Shown: positions 1 to 7,789, counted from the first letter of the stretch. The stretch is DNA of 12,961 nt from JAGLTZ01 sp023135015 (GCA_030631625.1 DAOVKT010000066.1:1-12961); one strand, 5' to 3'. Notes: generated by a model not told the origin, from the letters alone. Translations and numbers: made by a program.

Positions 1-621
1 CTCGGATTCCCCTTCTTCAAGCCACTCTATCAAGCGGGTACAACCATCTACATTCACGGGTGCACAAACGCCCAGGAGTCGGTAAGGAGCATCTTCAAGG
101 CCACCATGCAGCCTCCGTTTTTCCCTGTCAACCTGGAGGATGTCTCGGCCGAGCTCATCTTCGACGGTGAGTGTCCACCGGAGATCGAATTCTGCGGGCT
201 TCACTGCAAGAGCACTCTCCTCAATCATCCCAACTACGGCTACGGATTCAAGCTGACCGAAAAGGACCGCAGAATCGCTTTTTTCCCCGACAATGAACTC
301 TCCTTCTCTCACCCGAAGGGCGGAAGCTTCGATGACTATGCCCGATTCGTTGAAGGTGTAGATCTGCTGATACATGATGCAGAGTACATGCTGGAGGAAT
401 ACGAGGCTTTTTCACGCGGCTGGGGGCACTCGGTGTACCTGGATACAGTGCGCCTGGCCATCGAAGCAGGGGCAAAGAAACTCCTGCTCTGGCATCTCAA
501 CCAGGACCGTGCCGACGACCAGGTGGATGAGATGCTGAAGTTGGCTGAAGAGGCGGCCGGTAAAACCAGAGGGTCGGTCGTGTGCGAGATGGCGCGGACC
601 GGCTTGCAGATCGAAATCTGA
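1..621 (+). CDS. MBL-fold metallo-hydrolase, C-terminal part (5' end outside window)
   Basis: The reading frame is open from base 1 to the TGA at 619-621, giving 206 residues without a start, so the N-terminus lies upstream of the window. The first residues (GFPFFKPLY) match the segment that normally follows the HxHxDH zinc motif in metallo-beta-lactamase-fold hydrolases of the phosphodiesterase/RNase Z-like type. Further on, LLIHDAEY supplies the metal-bridging Asp, WGHS a conserved His, and LLLWHLNQDRADDQ the terminal zinc-binding His. The HxHxDH motif itself is not visible because of truncation. The protein has no membrane segments in the visible part and is presumably cytoplasmic. Relatives cleave phosphodiester or cyclic nucleotide-like substrates, but the substrate here cannot be told. 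An ATG at base 106 is internal and would remove conserved sequence, so it is not the start. It is followed 29 bases later by an Mth938-like remnant and then a CheR-type gene on the same strand. Confidence 0.88.
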   Translation, partial: LGFPFFKPLYQAGTTIYIHGCTNAQESVRSIFKATMQPPFFPVNLEDVSAELIFDGECPPEIEFCGLHCKSTLLNHPNYGYGFKLTEKDRRIAFFPDNELSFSHPKGGSFDDYARFVEGVDLLIHDAEYMLEEYEAFSRGWGHSVYLDTVRLAIEAGAKKLLLWHLNQDRADDQVDEMLKLAEEAAGKTRGSVVCEMARTGLQIEI

Positions 622-650
622 ACCAACCTCCGGAACCGGATGAATTGACC

Positions 651-725
651 ATGGCACGACAGAATGTTTCTCCACGGATCAAACATCTGTCCTGGGGACG
701 GCTCGAGGTCGAAGGTGGTACCTGA
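651..725 (+). pseudogene. Mth938-like (AAMDC/NDUFAF3-type) domain gene, N-terminal remnant
   Basis: ATG at 651 opens a 24-codon frame ending at TGA 723-725. Its residues 7-21 (SPRIKHLSWGRLEVE) match the extreme N-terminus of Mth938-like domain proteins, which start with SPxIxxLSWGxxxVxG and continue with a YKDxKxWPGGxRxWDWRETGT block. Family members are about 115-125 residues long. Here the frame stops just after the first beta strands, and no WPGG/WDWRETGT block follows in any frame, because the CheR gene starts 9 bases after the stop. I therefore read it as the stump left by a deletion of roughly 300 bases, or an assembly artefact. It lies between the MBL-fold gene and the CheR gene. No strong ribosome binding site precedes it. 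The match rests on memory of family sequences, not on a search. Confidence 0.62.
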
Positions 726-734
726 ATCAGCACA

Positions 735-1546
735 TGAACGACGCCGATTGTGTCGAATTCCTTCAATGGGCCCTGCCCCGCCTGCGGATGAGGTGGGCCG
801 GTTTCCGGAAGGTGCGCGGTCAGGTGTGCAAGAGGATCAGCCGCAGGCTGAAGGAGCTCGGCCTGGGCGACATCAATGCCTACCGGTCGTACCTTGACAA
901 ACATTCTGAGGAGTGGGAGATACTCGACGGACTGTGCCGTATCACTATCTCACGCTTTCATCGGGATCGAAAAGTATTTGAATGCCTCCGCGACTCCGTA
1001 CTGCCCGATCTGGCACAAGCAACACAAGCAGCCGGCGGCACTCTGAGAATCTGGTCGGCCGGCTGCGCTTCGGGGGAAGAACCTTATACAATCTCAATTC
1101 TCTGGCACACTTTCCTCGAAAAACGTTTTCCCGATATCACGGTAGAGATCATTGCGACCGACACGGAACCGAAGCTGCTGGAACGTGCTAAAACCGGGCA
1201 CTACAACACGAGTTCGCTCAAGGAACTGGCCCCGGACATTATGGAGGCCGCCTTCGAAACCTCTGAAATGGGCCTGTGCCTGAATACGGAGTACAGACAC
1301 GGAGTGGTGTTCCTGCTTTCCGATATCCGCTCGGAGATGCCCCAGGGTCCCTTTGACCTGATACTGTGCAGGAATCTGGTTTTCACCTACTTCGACGCCG
1401 AAATGCAGCGAGACCTTCTGGAGGGCATGATCGACAGGCTGATTACGGGAGGAGCACTGGTGATCGGCGGCCACGAGTCGCTTCCTTTAGGATCCTGGCC
1501 TCTTCAACATCCCCACCCCGGGCTTCCCATCCTGAGGAGAGTCTGA
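735..1546 (+). CDS. CheR-type SAM-dependent methyltransferase
   Basis: The start codon is the ATG at 734-736 and the product has 270 residues. Residues 1-85 are helical and Arg/Lys-rich like the CheR N-terminal domain, including the ITISRFHRDRKVFE segment that corresponds to the conserved TxFFRD region. Residues 104-118 (RIWSAGCASGEEPY) are the CheR SAM-binding motif I, ATDTE at 141-145 is the acidic motif II, and CRNLVFTYF at 212-220 is the CheR CRNxxxYF motif. Classical CheR methylates glutamates of chemoreceptors, but no receptor, CheB, CheA or CheW gene is in the window, so this may be an orphan methyltransferase with another protein target. The last 20 residues (from about P251) are less typical of the family, though no clear frameshift can be shown. 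The ribosome binding site is weak. Its stop lies 2 bases from the stop of the convergent oxidoreductase gene, leaving no room for a terminator between them. Confidence 0.85.
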
Positions 1547-1548
1547 AG

Positions 1549-2613
1549 TCAGTCCACAGGCACTACCTCGGTAGACCCCGTCCTCATGCTTAAGTAGGCT
1601 GCGTCGAGGGTCAGCTGGTTTATCAAACCTTCTTCCCCTGGTACTTCGAACTCGGTGCCCCCCTCAACAGCGGTCGCGAAAGCGATCACCTGCAGAGAGT
1701 ATGCATCCAGGTTACTGACTTCTTCTTGTTCGAGGATTCCCCTTTCGGTCCCCCTACGGAACTCGATGGTCAGGGGACGCTCCACATTCAAGGCGTCATA
1801 GGCGGTCAGCGTACCCTCATCACCGATGACCTCCAGCACAGTGCGGTACTCAGAACGGGTGGAAACCGACACGCTCCCCAGAGTACCACCCTCGAATCCG
1901 AGGGTCAGGCTCGCGGCCGCCTCAAACGGCTGGGAGGCTTCATCCTCGATCGCACTTGTGTGGACCGTCATCACCTCATCCTGAAGCACGAACCTGAGCA
2001 CATCGATACAGTGCACGCCTATATCCGCGATCGGCCCGCCACAGGCAAGACCGGGGTCATTGATCCACCCGCGCGGGTGCTTGAGCCCCGCATAGCAGAA
2101 TTCGGCCCTGGCCTGGAGCGGCCGGCCGATATCTCCCGCAGCGATCCGTTCGCGGAAACGCCTGGTGCTCTTCTCAAAACGGAACACCTGAGCAACTCCG
2201 AGAAGCACCCCGGCTTCACGGGCCGCCTTCACCATGTGGCGGGCTTCGTCACCGTTCATCGCCATCGGTTTCTCACACAGTACCGGCTTACGGCATTCAA
2301 TTGCCTGCAGCACATCCGGCAGGTGAAGAGCATCAGGGGACGTTACGAAAACGGCATCGACCTGGTCGGAGCTGCACAGCTCATCCGTCGAACCGAATGC
2401 CGCCGGCACGTCGTGTTTCTTCGCCGATCTGAGGGCTTTCTCCGGATCACGGCGGGAAATCGCCGATACCGTGCAGTTCCGCGCCTGTGCAAAGCCGGGC
2501 ATGAGCCGTTTCTCGGCATGCAGCCCGAACCCGACGATACCGAAACGAACCATATGGAGATCCGTGCCGAGATTGCTTCCCTTCGTCTCCAGAGCGCTGA
2601 TATATGTCATCAT
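1549..2613 (-). CDS. Gfo/Idh/MocA-family NAD(P)-dependent oxidoreductase
   Basis: The 354-residue product has a Rossmann N-terminal half, with the dinucleotide loop GIVGFG at 25-30, the family EKP motif at 114-116 (Lys115 the usual catalytic lysine), and GGPIADIGVHCID at 192-204, which supplies the conserved Asp197 and His201 of the DxGxH catalytic motif. A C-terminal alpha/beta domain follows (TLGFEGGTLGSVSVS). Such enzymes oxidise or reduce sugars, inositols and related polyols in the cytoplasm; the substrate is not predictable here. The upstream gene's TGA directly abuts ATGATG at 2608-2613, suggesting translational coupling, so I kept this start. However, homologues usually begin at the Met corresponding to base 2553 (MVRFGIVG), and the first 20 residues look non-conserved, so the true protein may be 334 residues. 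It is the last gene of the minus-strand group that begins at the fucosidase or at the GGT-family gene. Confidence 0.92.
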   Translation of the reverse strand: MMTYISALETKGSNLGTDLHMVRFGIVGFGLHAEKRLMPGFAQARNCTVSAISRRDPEKALRSAKKHDVPAAFGSTDELCSSDQVDAVFVTSPDALHLPDVLQAIECRKPVLCEKPMAMNGDEARHMVKAAREAGVLLGVAQVFRFEKSTRRFRERIAAGDIGRPLQARAEFCYAGLKHPRGWINDPGLACGGPIADIGVHCIDVLRFVLQDEVMTVHTSAIEDEASQPFEAAASLTLGFEGGTLGSVSVSTRSEYRTVLEVIGDEGTLTAYDALNVERPLTIEFRRGTERGILEQEEVSNLDAYSLQVIAFATAVEGGTEFEVPGEEGLINQLTLDAAYLSMRTGSTEVVPVD

Positions 2614-4491
2614 TCACCAGGCGATGCCGTAGTCGTCGCCGTAGTTGCTGGAACCTCCCCACATGGTGCCGTGCTTCCAGTCGAAGAATATCGCATTCAT
2701 GGGACCTGAGGTCTTCCTGCCGAATGAAAGCTCATAACCCATATCCGCGAGTCTTTCCCTCACATCATCGGGGATAACATTGTTGAGGCGTAACCTGCCT
2801 GGTCTGGCCGCGTGGACGCCGAATGAACTCTGCATCTGGTAACTGACTATGTTCGGCGCCTCGCATGCCTGCTGAACGTTCATCCCGAATTCAACCATGC
2901 AGAGGAAGAACTGCAGGCAGTTCTGATCCTGTGTATCCCCGCCCTGGATGGAAAACGATATGAAGGGCCGGCCGTCTTTCAGGGCCAGACTGGGTGTCAG
3001 GGTGGCGCGCGGCCTCTTTCCCGGTTCCACCACGTTGAAGGGGTTCTTCTCCTCATCCAGCACGAAGCTCTGCATCCGCTGGCTCATCCCGATTCCGGTC
3101 CTGCCCGCCAGACAGGCGGGCATCCAGCCGCCGCTCGGCGTCACCGAGACCACCCACCCTTCCTCATCGGCGCTCTGAATGGATGTCGTCCCGGCCAGGA
3201 AGCTCTCCTCATATGCCTTAAGCTCTTCCTCGCTCCAGGTTCCCGGATCTGATGAACCGACATTCGACCATTTCTCCAGCAGGTGAAGGTAGGGGTTCTC
3301 CTCTCCCTGGAAGGGATACGGATCACCCGGCTTTGCATCGAGATCATTTCGCTCCCCGATAATCTGCTCGAGACGAGCCTTCGCGTATTCCTTCGAGAGA
3401 AGTCCTCTGATCGGCTCCTCCGGCGGGAAGTATGGATCCCCGTAGTAGAAGTCGCGGTCGGCAAACGCCAGATTCATCACCTGGTAGAGTGTGTGGATGT
3501 ATTCGGCGCTGTTGTAGCCCATCGACTCGAGATCGACGTTCTCCAGCATGTTGAGCATCTGGAGAAGGACCGGTCCCTGAACCCAGGAGGTAAGTTTGTA
3601 TACTTCAATCCCTTTATACGTAGTCATAACGGGCTCTTCGATATAGGTCTGCCAGTTCGCCAGATCCTCCATGGTGATGAGGCCACCCTGCTCCTGACAA
3701 CCCCTCGTGAACTCCCGGGCGATATCCCCCTTGTAGAACCGGTCGTAGGCGGCGTAGATGGCCTCCTTGCGGCTCGCCCCCCCTGCCAGAGCTTCCTGCT
3801 CGGCCTCGACCAGCTTCTCCAGCGTCCTCTTCAGATCTGGCTGGCGGAAGATCTCTCCGGGGTAGGGTGCTTCCCGCTCCTCACCCAGATGGGGGAGGAA
3901 GACCTCACTAGAGTATGGCCACTGTTTGATCTGACGCTTCTGACGCTCCATCTGATTCGCCATGGAGCGCTCGATCGGGTAGCCGTCGGCCATCTCGATA
4001 GCGGGCTGGAGCACCTCTTCCAGGCTCATCGTCCCGAACTCCGCCAGCATGACCAACAGGCCTCCGGGGGTACCAGGCGTTACCGCAGCGAGCGGGCCGG
4101 AGCTGGGCGGGTACTCCATCTCCTTCTGCTTGAAGAACTCCGGTGTCGCTCCCGTGGGAGCCGCACCCAGCGCATTGATCCCGTAAACTTTCTTCGTTTT
4201 CGGGTTATAGATAAGGGCCTGGGTCTCACCACCCCAGCTCAGCACATCATACATGGTGCATACAGCACCCAGCATTGCGCAGGCCGCGTCAACCGCATTC
4301 CCACCCTTCTCGAATATCCTGGCGCCGGCCGTTGCACCCAGAGGCTTGCCCGTTATTGCAACCCAATGTCTTCCGTGGAGAACCGGCTTTTCAGTCTGCT
4401 GAGTTTCCACCTTACCGACCGAAGTTAAAATGATGAGCAGGAGGATGGTCGACCCTGACGCCAAGCGAAGTGTTCTGCTGAAAAGTGTCAT
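2614..4491 (-). CDS. Gamma-glutamyltransferase-family Ntn-hydrolase, exported
   Basis: The 625-residue product starts with a Sec-type signal peptide (about residues 1-30) and continues with the GGT fold: KPLGATAGARIFEKGGNAVDAA at 49-70, PGTPGG at 139-144, and the autoprocessing site GTTS at 434-437, where Thr436 should become the N-terminal nucleophile of the small subunit. A GGDTQDQ block at 517-523 is typical of the HpxW-like/oxamate-amidohydrolase branch. Two hallmarks of true gamma-glutamyltransferases are missing. The carboxylate-binding Arg of the FREMAP motif is replaced in INALGAAP (105-112), and the SS pair of PLSSMSP is AT in PRATLTP (494-500). It is therefore probably an amidase or acylase on a different substrate rather than a glutathione hydrolase. 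It acts in the periplasm or is anchored at the envelope. Its stop abuts the ATG of the oxidoreductase gene; 122 bases separate it from the CPBP gene upstream. Confidence 0.9.
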   Translation of the reverse strand: MTLFSRTLRLASGSTILLLIILTSVGKVETQQTEKPVLHGRHWVAITGKPLGATAGARIFEKGGNAVDAACAMLGAVCTMYDVLSWGGETQALIYNPKTKKVYGINALGAAPTGATPEFFKQKEMEYPPSSGPLAAVTPGTPGGLLVMLAEFGTMSLEEVLQPAIEMADGYPIERSMANQMERQKRQIKQWPYSSEVFLPHLGEEREAPYPGEIFRQPDLKRTLEKLVEAEQEALAGGASRKEAIYAAYDRFYKGDIAREFTRGCQEQGGLITMEDLANWQTYIEEPVMTTYKGIEVYKLTSWVQGPVLLQMLNMLENVDLESMGYNSAEYIHTLYQVMNLAFADRDFYYGDPYFPPEEPIRGLLSKEYAKARLEQIIGERNDLDAKPGDPYPFQGEENPYLHLLEKWSNVGSSDPGTWSEEELKAYEESFLAGTTSIQSADEEGWVVSVTPSGGWMPACLAGRTGIGMSQRMQSFVLDEEKNPFNVVEPGKRPRATLTPSLALKDGRPFISFSIQGGDTQDQNCLQFFLCMVEFGMNVQQACEAPNIVSYQMQSSFGVHAARPGRLRLNNVIPDDVRERLADMGYELSFGRKTSGPMNAIFFDWKHGTMWGGSSNYGDDYGIAW

Positions 4492-4614
4492 TTATCAATC
4501 CCGTTTTATAGTTCATCTGGATTCCTGTTTTAACTACCTCAGGCCGCCACAAGGATCATAATACACTGTCGGCCCCTGCTATCTCGATCTTATCGGACAC
4601 GTTGCGGCCGCTGT

Positions 4615-5622
4615 CTATCGTAAAGCAACTCTGACTCTCTCTCTTCTCTCACGATTCTCGATAATCATCACCAGCAGGCCACCTGCCAGCAACCAGACAA
4701 CGATTATCAGACGGGCGAACAACACTCCTGCTATCATGATACCCGCGGCGGCTATCCCGCTTAGTGTGGCCCATACCGACTCAATCGCAGCGAATTCACG
4801 GATCAGATCCCGCCCGTAAGCCACTATCCGCTTCCAGAACAGGAGGATGATCAGAATCATCACCGCCGGCAGCGCCGTTTCAATCAGGCTGGATACGGGG
4901 ATGTTACCAATGGCATGCGCAACGATCACGGCAATTAGTGAACGGGTCCTGTAGAATATGTAGCCCATGATTATCGAGCCGAGAGCGATGCCGAGGAGCA
5001 TACCCAGGCTCATGACGCTGAGCCTGTAGTATTGAGTGTGGGAAAAAGCAAACATCATAGCAGTGATCAGAATGGCTCCAGCGGCTCCGAAGTCCTCTGT
5101 CAGGCGGGTCTGGAAATACCCCCGTGTGAACAGCTCTTCGAATATCGGTACAAGGCCGAAGCTCGAGGCTGCCATGAAAACCCAGAACCCGAATGTCCAT
5201 TCGTATGAGAATATAGACCAGTGTTCCGGGCCCGCACCGAGTGATACATACTTCGCGAGAGCCAGAAGCAGTGCCGGGATCAACCCGGCAATGGAGAAGA
5301 GGATGACTCCAACCTTCAGGTGATAACCCCAGGAGCGACCGGCAAGCCCGAGGCCGTATGCCCGCAGAGGCCGCCTTCGATGCCACCAACCGATCAGGAA
5401 AGCCAATCCGAAGAGCATCCCATATTTGATCGTAAGGTCGAGTGAGGTTATCCACGCCATGCGCAGGAAGTCGGGAGCGGTACCTGCCGACAGAGCGTTT
5501 ATCAGGTCTCTCGACCTGGTGAGACCAAGAAGGCTGTTCACTCCCCTCGAAAGCAGGTTACCGGCGAGAAGGACGGATGTTACCTCAAGGAACGCCGCCA
5601 ACCGGAGTTGCCACACCGGCAT
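4615..5622 (-). CDS. CPBP-family intramembrane glutamic endopeptidase
   Basis: The 335-residue polytopic membrane protein carries the three CPBP (CAAX protease and bacteriocin-processing, formerly Abi) motifs: EELFTR at 162-167 (EExxxR), FSHTQYY with His195, and HAIGN at 236-240 (HxxxN). Hydrophobic segments lie near 62-80, 102-122, 142-160, 179-196, 203-225, 228-245, 251-263 and 284-321. The region after HAIGN is about 95 residues and contains one to three further hydrophobic segments, longer than the usual short tail. Family members cleave prenylated proteins, bacteriocin leaders or membrane substrates; none is evident here. An AGGT at about -10 in the fucosidase 3' end serves as ribosome binding site, and only 3 bases separate its ATG from the fucosidase stop, so the two are probably cotranscribed and coupled. 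Confidence 0.9.
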   Translation of the reverse strand: MPVWQLRLAAFLEVTSVLLAGNLLSRGVNSLLGLTRSRDLINALSAGTAPDFLRMAWITSLDLTIKYGMLFGLAFLIGWWHRRRPLRAYGLGLAGRSWGYHLKVGVILFSIAGLIPALLLALAKYVSLGAGPEHWSIFSYEWTFGFWVFMAASSFGLVPIFEELFTRGYFQTRLTEDFGAAGAILITAMMFAFSHTQYYRLSVMSLGMLLGIALGSIIMGYIFYRTRSLIAVIVAHAIGNIPVSSLIETALPAVMILIILLFWKRIVAYGRDLIREFAAIESVWATLSGIAAAGIMIAGVLFARLIIVVWLLAGGLLVMIIENRERRERVRVALR

Positions 5623-5625
5623 TTA

Positions 5626-7674
5626 CTACCTGTGCTTCAGGGCCGGACCGGGGATTTTTCCCGGGCGGCTTCCGACAGGCGCGAACATCACATCCAGTCC
5701 GGCGCCGCCGGTCTTGTTGAACCACTCGACGACGATCCGGTGCAGGCCTCCTGCCAGCGCCACGTTGCCGCTTCGTTCCAGAGTACCGTGAAGGCCGTCG
5801 TTATCCACCACCACCCGGCCGTCGATCCACAGTCTGGAACCGTCGTCCGAGATCAGTGAAAAGACGTAGACATCGTCGCCCGGGACCTCGATATACCCGC
5901 TGAAGCGGTGACCGATATACTCGACTCTCGGCCCGGGCTGAAGCCCGAAACCATCAACCGATTCTGTCGATATCATCTTCAGCCCATCAAAATTAGGCAG
6001 TACGTTCCAGTCGCCATGGTAGGTCTGGATCTTCACCCCCTGTACCAGCCCCTCGACCCGCACAGCAGGCACCGGATCCACTTCTGTGAACTCTGCCTCG
6101 GCGACTCCACTTACAGACCTTCCCCGATGGAAAGCCCTCGCCTTCACCACAGTGGTGCTGGAGATGGAAATTGGATCCGCGTACCGGGATGATCCCGCTG
6201 TTGGAATAGTGCCGTCCAGCGTATAGCGCACCGTGAGCTCTTCGGAGCCCGTTTTCAGCTCCACCAGAAGCGGACGGACCAGGATGGATGAGGCGGCCTC
6301 TATCGTCGGCCGATCATAAACAACGGGCTTCCCCCTCACCTCCAGGACCACCACCGAACATGCTTCATCTGGTGGATCCGCAGGAAGCGCCAGGTGCAGA
6401 TCGGTCCCGCTCCGCTTTACCACTACTTTCTCTCCGGGGTCGGCGAGCAGGTAGGCGCGCACAGCCCTGTTGCCGATGCCCTCCACCTGGAGCTGACCAT
6501 CTTCCGGCCAATCGAATACATGCAGGTACATCTTCGTCTTCCGGCGGCTCTCTTTGATCGTGCACCGACCCCAGGGCAGGCTTGAAAACGGGTTGGCACT
6601 CGTGCCGTAGATGGACTCCCCGTTGACATCCATCCAGGCGCCGATCTCCTTCAGCCGCTCCACGCTCTCCGGAGGGAACAGCCCTTCTGGGGTGGGGCCC
6701 ACGTTCAGCAGGTAATTCCCCCCCTTGGAGGCGATATCGACAAGCATCCGGATCAGCTGTTCGCTAGATTTGTAGCCCAGGTCAAGCCTGTTGTAACCCC
6801 AGTGCCGGTTCATGGTCATGCAGGTCTCCCAGTCTACCCCGGGCAGTCCGGTGGCGGGGATCTCCTGCTCAGGTGTTCCGTAGTCACCGGCATAGCGGGC
6901 ATCCTCGGTTATCCCCGCCATGCCCCCCCTGCCCTTATCAACCCGGTTATTGACGATGACGTCGGGCTGGAGCTCAAGACAGAGGTCGTAGAGCGGCTGG
7001 CCGTAATCGTGGTTCCAGGTGCCCTCCCATTCACCGTCGAACCACATGATCCCTATAGGGCCGTAGTTGGTGAGGAGTTCCGTGACCTGCCCGTGCAGGT
7101 ATCCAACATACGTGTCGAAGTCAGCGCCCTCGGTCGACCTCGTTTCCCATCCGCGCCGGGGCAGGTAGTCGGGGTGGTGCCAGTCCATGATCGAGTGGTA
7201 CCAGCACATCCTCAGGCCGTGGCGGCGGCACGCTTCGGAAAGCTCCTTCATGATGTCGCGCCCGAACGGGGTCGACATGACGTCGTAGTCGGTGTACTGG
7301 GAATCGAAGAGGCAGAAGCCGTCGTGATGCTTCGAGGTAATCACAATATATTTCATCCCGGCGTTCTTCGCGGTCCTGGCCCACTCGTCGGCGTCGAACT
7401 CCACGGGATTGAACTCATCCACCAGCTTCTCATACTCCTCAACCGGGATATGCGCGGTGTTCATGATCCACTCGCCATGGTGGGTCTCATCCCCCCACTG
7501 TCCGGCCGGGATCGCGTAAAGACCCCAGTGGATAAAGAGACCGAACCTGGCTTCCCGCCACCACGCCATCCGCCTGTCCTTCTCACTCCCCTGCTCAGTG
7601 CCGGAACAGGCAACAACCGCAACCAGAGTCAGGGAAAGAAGACCGGCAATACTCAGTTTGTGCATGCGCGACAT
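5626..7674 (-). CDS. Alpha-L-fucosidase, GH29, lipoprotein with PA14 domain
   Basis: The 682-residue product begins with a lipoprotein signal (lipobox VVAC, lipidated Cys23). The GH29 barrel spans about 35-360, with GLFIHWG at 45-51, KHHDGF at 115-120 and WFDG at 211-214, where Asp213 is the expected nucleophile. PEQEIP at 268-273 lies in the region of the acid/base glutamate. A beta domain follows (to about 450), then a chitobiase/hexosaminidase C-terminal-like module (about 455-530, VRYTLDGTIPT) and a PA14 domain (about 540-665, VFSLISDDGSRLWIDG), which in glycosidases usually binds carbohydrate. It should release terminal alpha-L-fucose outside the cytoplasm, tethered to the envelope. A strong GGAGGAG lies 6 bases upstream of the ATG, fixing the start. 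It is the first gene of the minus-strand group and is followed 3 bases later by the CPBP protease gene. Confidence 0.95.
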   Translation of the reverse strand: MSRMHKLSIAGLLSLTLVAVVACSGTEQGSEKDRRMAWWREARFGLFIHWGLYAIPAGQWGDETHHGEWIMNTAHIPVEEYEKLVDEFNPVEFDADEWARTAKNAGMKYIVITSKHHDGFCLFDSQYTDYDVMSTPFGRDIMKELSEACRRHGLRMCWYHSIMDWHHPDYLPRRGWETRSTEGADFDTYVGYLHGQVTELLTNYGPIGIMWFDGEWEGTWNHDYGQPLYDLCLELQPDVIVNNRVDKGRGGMAGITEDARYAGDYGTPEQEIPATGLPGVDWETCMTMNRHWGYNRLDLGYKSSEQLIRMLVDIASKGGNYLLNVGPTPEGLFPPESVERLKEIGAWMDVNGESIYGTSANPFSSLPWGRCTIKESRRKTKMYLHVFDWPEDGQLQVEGIGNRAVRAYLLADPGEKVVVKRSGTDLHLALPADPPDEACSVVVLEVRGKPVVYDRPTIEAASSILVRPLLVELKTGSEELTVRYTLDGTIPTAGSSRYADPISISSTTVVKARAFHRGRSVSGVAEAEFTEVDPVPAVRVEGLVQGVKIQTYHGDWNVLPNFDGLKMISTESVDGFGLQPGPRVEYIGHRFSGYIEVPGDDVYVFSLISDDGSRLWIDGRVVVDNDGLHGTLERSGNVALAGGLHRIVVEWFNKTGGAGLDVMFAPVGSRPGKIPGPALKHR

Positions 7675-7680
7675 CGAATA

Positions 7681-7687
7681 CTCCTCC
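7681..7687 (-). promoter_or_regulatory. Strong ribosome binding site of the fucosidase gene
   Basis: The minus strand reads GGAGGAG here, a near-perfect Shine-Dalgarno sequence, 6 bases before the ATG at 7674-7672. It supports that start over the second ATG three codons further in. Confidence 0.85.
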
Positions 7688-7718
7688 AGCGATTGATGGC
7701 TTAACGGAGTCCTACATC

Positions 7719-7763
7719 TCGATCAGCAGATCTGTGGCACTGGCTGCAGATGGCGCTGATCGA
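7719..7763. repeat. Interrupted inverted repeat upstream of the fucosidase gene
   Basis: TCGATCAGC at 7719-7727 is exactly complementary to GCTGATCGA at 7755-7763, and inside it ATCTG at 7730-7734 pairs with CAGAT at 7747-7751, leaving a 12-base loop. The element sits in the 115-base gap between the CsgG/FlgO-like gene and the fucosidase gene. On the minus strand it is not followed by a T-run, so it is not a classical intrinsic terminator. It could be a leader structure, a weak terminator or a regulator binding site; I cannot choose between these. Confidence 0.45.
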
Positions 7764-7789
7764 TAAGAAGCCCGGTGGACTGTATAGAT

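Noticed and set aside
1726..2709. A 327-codon open frame on the plus strand
   Set aside because: It is antisense to the Gfo/Idh/MocA gene, whose catalytic motifs are clear; the plus-strand product is low-complexity in feel and unrecognisable.
3283..4428. A 381-codon open frame on the plus strand
   Set aside because: It lies wholly antisense to the well-supported GGT-family gene and shows no recognisable motifs; long antisense frames are common opposite GC-rich genes.
4558..4563. TATTAT on the minus strand as a -10 box for the GGT-family gene
   Set aside because: No acceptable -35 hexamer occurs at 16-18 bases, so a promoter call is not supported.
6802..7704. A 300-codon open frame on the plus strand
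   Set aside because: It is antisense to the GH29 catalytic domain and has no family signature.
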